64,000 bases of DNA from contig JADJJT010000002.1 of the NCBI GenBank assembly GCA_016706405.1, forward strand, positions 434,001 through 498,000, given 5' to 3'. The notes beneath the pieces were generated by a model that was not told the DNA's origin, did no database searches, and was given only the letters and a program-made list of their open reading frames with translations. This DNA is from Sphingobacteriales bacterium (GTDB taxonomy: Bacteria > Bacteroidota > Bacteroidia > Chitinophagales > UBA2359). Made by a program: the position numbers and the translations under genes. This document shows, in pieces, positions 58,786-64,000 of the stretch (positions are counted from its first letter, which is position 1; every line of letters begins with the position of its first letter).

Positions 58786-60150
58786 TTAATTAACCACCAC
58801 TGTTTTAATGTTTACAAATTCTTGCAAACCGTATTGCGACAATTCGCGGCCATAGCCCGAGGCCTTAGTGCCTCCAAACGGAAGCCGTGGGTCGCTTTGC
58901 GGTAAAGTGTTAATATAAACATTACCTACCTGTAAAAGTTTGGCAAATCGTTTAGCGCGTTCAACGTTTGTACTCCAAATTGATGCGCCCAAGCCATATT
59001 TGGTTTGGTTAGCTAATTGCAAGGCATCTATTTCGTTGTGTGCTAAGGTAATAGAGGCAACGGGGCCAAAAACTTCTTCGTCAAAACAGGGCATACCCGG
59101 TTTTACATTTGTAAGTATAGTTGGCTGGTAAAAAAAGCCTTTTTTAGGGGCGCGAATGCCGCCAATAGCCACTTCGGCACCCATTTTAAGTGAGTTTTTC
59201 AATTGTTTTTCAAGGGTTACTAATAAATCAAGACGGGCTATTGGGCCTATTTGAGTTGTTTCATCAAATGGGTTGCCCATTTTTAATTGTCGCACCCCTT
59301 CAATCATGCCGGATAAAAAATCGGGGTAAACCTGTGGTGTAACAATAAAACGTTTTGCGGCAAGGCAACTTTGCCCGCTATTATTCATGCGCGACTGAAT
59401 AGCCGTGTCAATAGCTTGTTTAACATTGGCATCGGGCAGTACAATAAACGAGTCGCTGCCGCCAAGTTCTAATACTATTTTTTTTACATTTTTTCCGGCT
59501 ATTGCGGCTACCTGGCTACCTGCGGCAAAACTTCCGGTAAAGGTTACGGCTTTTACTTGGGCGTTTTCAATTAAATTTTTAATTTGCACCTCGTTGGCAA
59601 ACACGTTTTGGTAAACACCATCTAAAAAATGAGCTTTTTTAAACAAATCTTCAATAGCCAAGGCACATTGAGGCACATTAGGGGCATGTTTTACAATTAA
59701 GGCATTGCCGGCCATAAGGGCAGCGGCTCCAAACCTAAATACCTGCCAAAATGGAAAATTCCAAGGCATAATGGCCAAAATTACACCTAGCGGCTCGTGG
59801 CAAACCATGCTAAGCTGGTGGTTGGTTGATATAATTTCGTCGCCTAAAAAATGGCGGGTATTTTCGGCATAATAATTACACACCCAAATACATTTGTCAA
59901 TTTCGGCATGAGATTGGTTGATGGGTTTACCCATTTCGAGGGTAATTAAATTGGCTAATGCTGGCTTGTTTTGTTGTAATAAAATCGCAACCTGTTGAAG
60001 TTTAGCCGCACGCTGGCTAAAATTGGCACTGCTATTTAATTGTGCGCCTTGTGTAGCCTTACGCAAAATGGTACGCAACGCCCGCTCGCTGTGTAGCGGA
60101 AAACGTGCTAAAAGTTCGTCGTTATACGGCGACAAAGTGGCGTAGCGCAT
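58786..60150 (-). CDS. NAD(P)-dependent succinate-semialdehyde dehydrogenase-like aldehyde dehydrogenase
   Basis: 454 residues, the size of short succinate-semialdehyde dehydrogenases (Sad/GabD-like). PLGVILAIMPWNFPFWQVFR, KHAPNVPQCA, VTFTGSFAAGSQVAAIAGKN, KIVLELGGSDSFIVLPDANV (catalytic Glu) and MNNSGQSCLAAKRFIV (catalytic Cys) give an intact active site. KHAPN is a KPA-type NAD(P) contact. The ending GGTKASGYGRELSQYGLQEF fits the family. The aldehyde is inferred from subgroup resemblance. Single gene. Confidence 0.88.
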   Translation of the reverse strand: MRYATLSPYNDELLARFPLHSERALRTILRKATQGAQLNSSANFSQRAAKLQQVAILLQQNKPALANLITLEMGKPINQSHAEIDKCIWVCNYYAENTRHFLGDEIISTNHQLSMVCHEPLGVILAIMPWNFPFWQVFRFGAAALMAGNALIVKHAPNVPQCALAIEDLFKKAHFLDGVYQNVFANEVQIKNLIENAQVKAVTFTGSFAAGSQVAAIAGKNVKKIVLELGGSDSFIVLPDANVKQAIDTAIQSRMNNSGQSCLAAKRFIVTPQVYPDFLSGMIEGVRQLKMGNPFDETTQIGPIARLDLLVTLEKQLKNSLKMGAEVAIGGIRAPKKGFFYQPTILTNVKPGMPCFDEEVFGPVASITLAHNEIDALQLANQTKYGLGASIWSTNVERAKRFAKLLQVGNVYINTLPQSDPRLPFGGTKASGYGRELSQYGLQEFVNIKTVVVN

Positions 60151-60272
60151 ATATAGTAAAAAAGTTGATTGAGTAAGTAACCAAATTAATAGAAAAAACT
60201 GGTATTAAATTAATGACGGCAAAATTACGGCATTTAGTTTGTAAATCAGTATTTTAGTGGCAAAGGCAATAA

Positions 60273-60306
60273 TTTGTTGTATTCACATCTGCTTTATGTA
60301 TCTTTG
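60273..60306 (+). promoter_or_regulatory. Promoter of the membrane-protein gene at 60372
   Basis: TATCTTTG at 60299-60306 with TTG at 60277-60279 (19 bp apart) or TTTG at 60273-60276 (22 bp apart). The leader would be about 60 nt. Confidence 0.6.
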
Positions 60307-60371
60307 GCCAAATATTAAAATTAATACCACCTAAAATTAAAGCACCTTATTTTATTAATTATTAATTACCC

Positions 60372-61775
60372 ATGAAGAAAAAAAGCTGGTCGGCTTATGT
60401 GTTGGTAGCGTTTTTGGTTACAGCCGCATTGGTTATTCGCAGCGAAAGCACTTGGAAGGAAGAAGTCAAAATTTCAGGATGGGATGCCGGCGGATATCAT
60501 GCGTATTTGCCGCAGTGGTTTATATACAAAACTACCGATTTTACCTTTATTGATACTAGCAGCAGTATTTATTACAAAAGCAATACATTTGCCCGACCCT
60601 ATCAATACAAACCGCAGTTACAAATTAACAAATATAGTTCGGGTTTAGCTGTTTTACAAACTCCTGCTTTTTTAATAGCACATGTTTGCGCTAAAAAATT
60701 TGGTTACGAAGCAAATGGCTACTCCTTACCTTACCGGTGGTTTTTGCTAATTAACTGTGTTGTGCTAACATTTATTGGCTTGTATTGTTTGCGCTGGGTA
60801 CTGCGGCAATATTTTACCGATGTAGCTGTAGCATTTACCTTAACTTCGTTAATACTTGGCACTAATTTACTGTATTATTGTACCAAAGATTATGGCATGA
60901 CACACGCCTATTGTTTTGCCCTTTTTAGTATGCTGTTGTATGGTATAAAAAAGTTTCTCTTGACAAACCGTGCCTACTGGATACTGATTATAAGTTTGCT
61001 CTTGGGTTTATTAACAGCCATGCGAATCACCCATATTGTTTGGATGATATTGCCATTTTTGGTAGATATTGGCAGTTTACAAAGTTTTTTCATCCGGATA
61101 AAATTTATTTTCACCCAATACAAAATGCCTTTAGCAATTGGCGTTTTGCTCTTTTGTTTACCGCTAATTCCACAAATAGTGTACTTTTACCAAACAACCG
61201 GGCAAATTTGGGTGAACACCTATTATAACGAGCGTTTTTTTTGGTTCGAACCATTGTTAAACAAAACGTTTTTTAGTTTTCGCAATGGATGGGTTATTTA
61301 CAATCCGATAGTTTTATTGGCATTGATGGGCTTAATACCTTTGTGGATGAGGCACCGGCAACAATTGAACTTTGTTTTTATTGCTTTAACATGGACTTGT
61401 TATTTTATGGCTAGCTGGTGGTGTTGGTGGTATGTGGGCTATGGACAGCGAATGATGGTTGATTACTATGCCTTATGGGCCTTTGCCATGGCCGCGTTTT
61501 TTAACTGGGTATGGGTGGGTAAGCGTTTTTTTATCCGGATATTAGTGGTAGTTTTTGTAGTAATTACCTGTCTTATAAACGGTATTCATTATCATCAATA
61601 CGCTAAAGGCATTATACATTGGGATGCCATGACCTACCAAGCCTATAAAACCATTGCATTTTGCAATAAAAGCCAAATTACTGCTTCAATGATGCAGCAA
61701 CGCGATGCAGCACTTAGCCCGCCAAATAATGAGGAGGCCATTAAAAGCGCACAATACAGGCGAAATTTGCCTTAA
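60372..61775 (+). CDS. Polytopic membrane protein, GT-C-like, function unknown
   Basis: The 467-residue inner-membrane protein has about ten transmembrane helices. SGWDAGGYHAYLPQWFIYKT after the first helix places acidic and aromatic residues in an early periplasmic loop, the pattern of GT-C lipid-linked glycosyltransferases. YSSGLAVLQTPAFLIAH and CTKDYGMTHAYCFALFSMLL follow. SWWCWWYVGYGQRMMVDYYA is also typical of an uncharacterised Bacteroidota GT-C-like family. A long C-terminal polar tail ends it. Glycosyl transfer is inferred from the layout only. It is convergent with the AAA gene, 23 bp away. Confidence 0.72.
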   Translation: MKKKSWSAYVLVAFLVTAALVIRSESTWKEEVKISGWDAGGYHAYLPQWFIYKTTDFTFIDTSSSIYYKSNTFARPYQYKPQLQINKYSSGLAVLQTPAFLIAHVCAKKFGYEANGYSLPYRWFLLINCVVLTFIGLYCLRWVLRQYFTDVAVAFTLTSLILGTNLLYYCTKDYGMTHAYCFALFSMLLYGIKKFLLTNRAYWILIISLLLGLLTAMRITHIVWMILPFLVDIGSLQSFFIRIKFIFTQYKMPLAIGVLLFCLPLIPQIVYFYQTTGQIWVNTYYNERFFWFEPLLNKTFFSFRNGWVIYNPIVLLALMGLIPLWMRHRQQLNFVFIALTWTCYFMASWWCWWYVGYGQRMMVDYYALWAFAMAAFFNWVWVGKRFFIRILVVVFVVITCLINGIHYHQYAKGIIHWDAMTYQAYKTIAFCNKSQITASMMQQRDAALSPPNNEEAIKSAQYRRNLP

Positions 61776-61798
61776 TAAATTCAGTGTAACCTAAAAAA

Positions 61799-64000
61799 TT
61801 ACTCTCCAACCGAATTTACCGTTTGAAATCCTAAAAGTTTGCGTTCGCCAAAAGCCATCATATTGGGGTCAAGGGCTTTAACATCGTCAAGGGTAATGGT
61901 ATTGAGCACGTCGGGGGTGCGTTCTGCTTTATCAAGTTGGGCAATACGCAGGTTTTGCCGGCGTATTATTTCGCGAATAATTTTAATGGCAGTACGTCCA
62001 TTGCCAAAGTATTTATCGCGGGCCTTGTATATTAGCGACATATAATTGGTTAATGCGGCGTTGGCAGCTTCGTCTAAAACATATTCTTCTTTGTGTAGCT
62101 CGGCCAAAGCAACCGTCATAAGGTTTTCTGCGCTAAGGTCTTCAAATTTTAACACCCTGTCAAAACGCGATTTTAGGCCCGGATTACTTTCAATAAAGGT
62201 TTTCATATTGTCAGTATATCCGGCAACAACAACGGCAAACAGTCCTTTTTGGTCTTCCATGCGTTTAATAAGCGTTTCAATCACTTCGCGACCAAAATCG
62301 TGGCTATTGCTACCTACTTGGGTAAGCGAGTATGCCTCGTCAATAAAAAGTACGCCGCCAATTGCTTGGTCTATCATTTCGGAAGTTTTAATGGCTGTTT
62401 GCCCAACATAGCCAGCAACAAGGCTTTGTCTGTCGCACTCTACTAAGTGGCCGCGCTCTAAAATACCCAATGCTTTAAATATTTTGGCTAAAATACGCGC
62501 TACGGTAGTTTTACCGGTTCCGGGGTTTCCTACAAATACCGAGTGTAACGAGAAACGGTTTAATACTTCTTTGTTTTGGTCGCGGTAGAACTTTACCAAG
62601 CGCACTAGTTCAGCAATTTCGGTTTTTACTGATTCAAGACCAATCATTTGGTCAAGTTCAAGCAAAGTTTCTTGCAAAATAGTTTCGTCAATAGGTATAT
62701 CCGGAATGCGGCGTTCTTGCTCTTTGAAAATCTTTTCAACATCTTCAACAAAAATGGTCGAAAGTTCTTCGCCGGTAAGATTTTTGGGGTTTTCGGTTTG
62801 CATAACCCGTAGGCCTAAATTAATTTTGGCTTGGTCAATGAGGCTAAATACAAAGCGTGCGTTGCCAAAATATTGGTTGCGGGTGCGGTAAGCATCTACA
62901 ATTTTGGTGTATAAATAGCTTTTGGCTTGTGGGTGCAAAATTACGTTGCTATGTTTAGCTGCATATTCGGCAATATCAGATAATTCTTGGGGCAAATAAT
63001 CCGGAAATTCGAACCACTGGCTAAATCGCGAGCGTAAGCCGGGGTTAGTGTCTATAAAAGTGCGCATTTCGGCAGGGTATCCGGCTACAATAATAGCTAA
63101 ATCGCCTTTGCCGTCGCTCATTTCTTTAATGATGATTTCAATAACCTCGCGGCCAAAATCTTTTGCATCATCTTTAACCCTCGACAAACTGTAGGCTTCA
63201 TCAATAAACAAAACGCCACCGCGAGCTTGTTTTATGGCTTCTTTTACTTTTGGAGCTGTTTGGCCAATATACTCACCTACCAAGTCGGCGCGGTCAACAT
63301 CGTGTACGTGGCCTTTGCTAAGCAGGCCCATGTGTTTATAAATTTGCCCCAACATGCGTGCTACGGTGGTTTTACCCGTTCCGGGATTTCCGGTAAATAC
63401 CGAGTGGAGGCTGATGCGTTGCTGGTCTTCAAAGCCCTTGTCCGTCCGGATTTTTAAAAATTGGAGGTAGGAGGTATAATCAGTTATACGTTTTTTTATG
63501 GCTTTCAACCCTACTAGTTCATTTAATTGCTGCATTACCTCTTCTAAAGACGTAGCTTCCGTTTCTATCATAGGTGTAAAACTTACGCCTTCGGCAGCCA
63601 AGAGGGCATCGTTCATACCTTCTTCAAAGGATTCGCCCACTTCAAAGGGTAGTACGGCTATGAGTTTGTCCATAAAAACAACCTCTAAAGTATATCTGTC
63701 TTGATACCACGAGCCTACATCGTTCGACCCCCATCCGGAGGTAATGGTAAAACTTTTGTCTTCTGGTTTTACGGCAAACAGTTCAATGGTTTCGCCTTTT
63801 AACTGGCGGGCATCGTTGTAAAATTTAAAATTAACTTCACAGTTCCATGGCTGCGCCTCAATAAGGTTGTCAAACGAAAGTTCGGCAAAAACATAACGTG
63901 TATTAGCGGCATCGAAGTTTTTATAATAAGTACGGTCTTCAAAGTTTACGCCGTTGCTTGGGCCTTCAAAAATTTTTACGGCGGCTACATTAAAAAATGG
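61799..64000 (-). CDS. Tandem CbxX/CfqX-type AAA ATPase, N-terminus cut off by the window edge
   Basis: The frame is open from 64000; an internal ATG at 63673 is not the true start, because another 109 coding residues lie upstream in the window. Visible order: a beta-rich domain (KIFEGPSNGVNFEDRTYYKN, ELFAVKPEDKSFTITSGWGS, WYQDRYTLEVVFMDKLIAVL), a helical linker, then two complete CbxX/CfqX AAA modules. Each has a Walker A GNPGTGKTTVAR, pore loop (GEYIGQTAPK; AGYVGQTAIK), Walker B GGVLFIDEAYSL and sensor PGLRSRF/PGLKSRF. Relatives act as Rubisco activases or as chaperone ATPases of unknown target. No partner gene is visible. Confidence 0.88.
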   Translation of the reverse strand, partial: PFFNVAAVKIFEGPSNGVNFEDRTYYKNFDAANTRYVFAELSFDNLIEAQPWNCEVNFKFYNDARQLKGETIELFAVKPEDKSFTITSGWGSNDVGSWYQDRYTLEVVFMDKLIAVLPFEVGESFEEGMNDALLAAEGVSFTPMIETEATSLEEVMQQLNELVGLKAIKKRITDYTSYLQFLKIRTDKGFEDQQRISLHSVFTGNPGTGKTTVARMLGQIYKHMGLLSKGHVHDVDRADLVGEYIGQTAPKVKEAIKQARGGVLFIDEAYSLSRVKDDAKDFGREVIEIIIKEMSDGKGDLAIIVAGYPAEMRTFIDTNPGLRSRFSQWFEFPDYLPQELSDIAEYAAKHSNVILHPQAKSYLYTKIVDAYRTRNQYFGNARFVFSLIDQAKINLGLRVMQTENPKNLTGEELSTIFVEDVEKIFKEQERRIPDIPIDETILQETLLELDQMIGLESVKTEIAELVRLVKFYRDQNKEVLNRFSLHSVFVGNPGTGKTTVARILAKIFKALGILERGHLVECDRQSLVAGYVGQTAIKTSEMIDQAIGGVLFIDEAYSLTQVGSNSHDFGREVIETLIKRMEDQKGLFAVVVAGYTDNMKTFIESNPGLKSRFDRVLKFEDLSAENLMTVALAELHKEEYVLDEAANAALTNYMSLIYKARDKYFGNGRTAIKIIREIIRRQNLRIAQLDKAERTPDVLNTITLDDVKALDPNMMAFGERKLLGFQTVNSVGE

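Larger units (their letters stand above)
301..63740. repeat. TCCGGA, a highly iterated short palindrome across the window
   Basis: I counted about 90 TCCGGA sites by eye; base composition predicts about 9. Many are ATCCGGAT or TTCCGGAA. About 40 fall in the roughly 9.7 kb between genes, so intergenic density is about four times that in coding DNA. Several terminator stems include it (21062-21094, 25945-26009). Counts are manual and approximate. Confidence 0.75.

Noticed and set aside
1..64000. tRNA, rRNA, CRISPR array, insertion sequence or prophage
   Set aside because: Intergenic regions were read on both strands; no cloverleaf, regular spacer-repeat array, transposase or phage structural gene was recognised.

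Overview
The window is chromosomal DNA from a member of the Bacteroidota. Four things support this. (1) At least seven secreted proteins end in type IX secretion (T9SS) sorting domains, and the T9SS protein PorQ is encoded here. (2) Several genes carry the Bacteroidota promoter, TTTG, about 20 bp, then TAnnTTTG, usually without a Shine-Dalgarno sequence. (3) bshA (bacillithiol synthesis) and the ftsK-lolA pair are typical of the phylum. (4) The DNA is AT-rich (I estimate about 39% GC). Genus cannot be read from the sequence; a free-living Saprospiria/Chitinophagia-type lineage would fit. I see no rRNA, tRNA, CRISPR array, insertion sequence, prophage or recognisable defence island.

Layout. 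0-2.2 kb: a truncated hypothetical gene, an outer-membrane barrel and a small hypothetical. 2.6-9.7 kb: three T9SS cargo genes in a row (M43 metalloprotease, beta-propeller-like type B cargo, CotH/lamin-tail protein), then a sodium:solute symporter, TsaC/Sua5 and an OmpA-type lipid-wall linker. 13.8-21 kb: small housekeeping genes (VOC, S4, SMR exporter, idi, a frameshifted AMP nucleosidase, an HsdR-N-like nuclease, CAP lipoprotein, methyltransferase, ahcY). 21-33 kb: Omp28-type cargo, an orphan MotA/ExbB-like channel with a coiled-coil tail, DUF1761, NamZ-type muramidase, lspA, a copper-monooxygenase-like cargo, an M48 protease and a thiolase. 33-45 kb: an intergenic block with REP-like hairpins, ftsK-lolA, a very large T9SS cargo, an SRPBCC/SUI1 group, nitronate monooxygenase and porQ. 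45-64 kb: M24 peptidase, TetR, another cargo, bamA, isoaspartyl peptidase, a minus-strand run (Nudix, membrane protein, DtxR, deoxynucleoside kinase, bshA, comF, xseB), an aldehyde dehydrogenase, a polytopic membrane protein and a tandem CbxX-type AAA protein cut by the right edge.

Much of the window serves the cell envelope and secretion: BamA, LolA, LspA, PorQ, OmpA-type and M48 proteins build or maintain the outer membrane through which the T9SS cargo is exported. No single operon-scale novel system stands out. The strongest unusual signals are: an 11-G homopolymer that puts the promoter-proximal start of the M43 protease gene out of frame (possible phase variation); a strongly over-represented palindrome, TCCGGA (about 90 copies counted by eye, roughly ten times the composition expectation, about four times denser between genes than within them); a one-base break in the AMP nucleosidase gene at a T7 slippery run; and a dispersed repeat shared by two distant intergenic regions.
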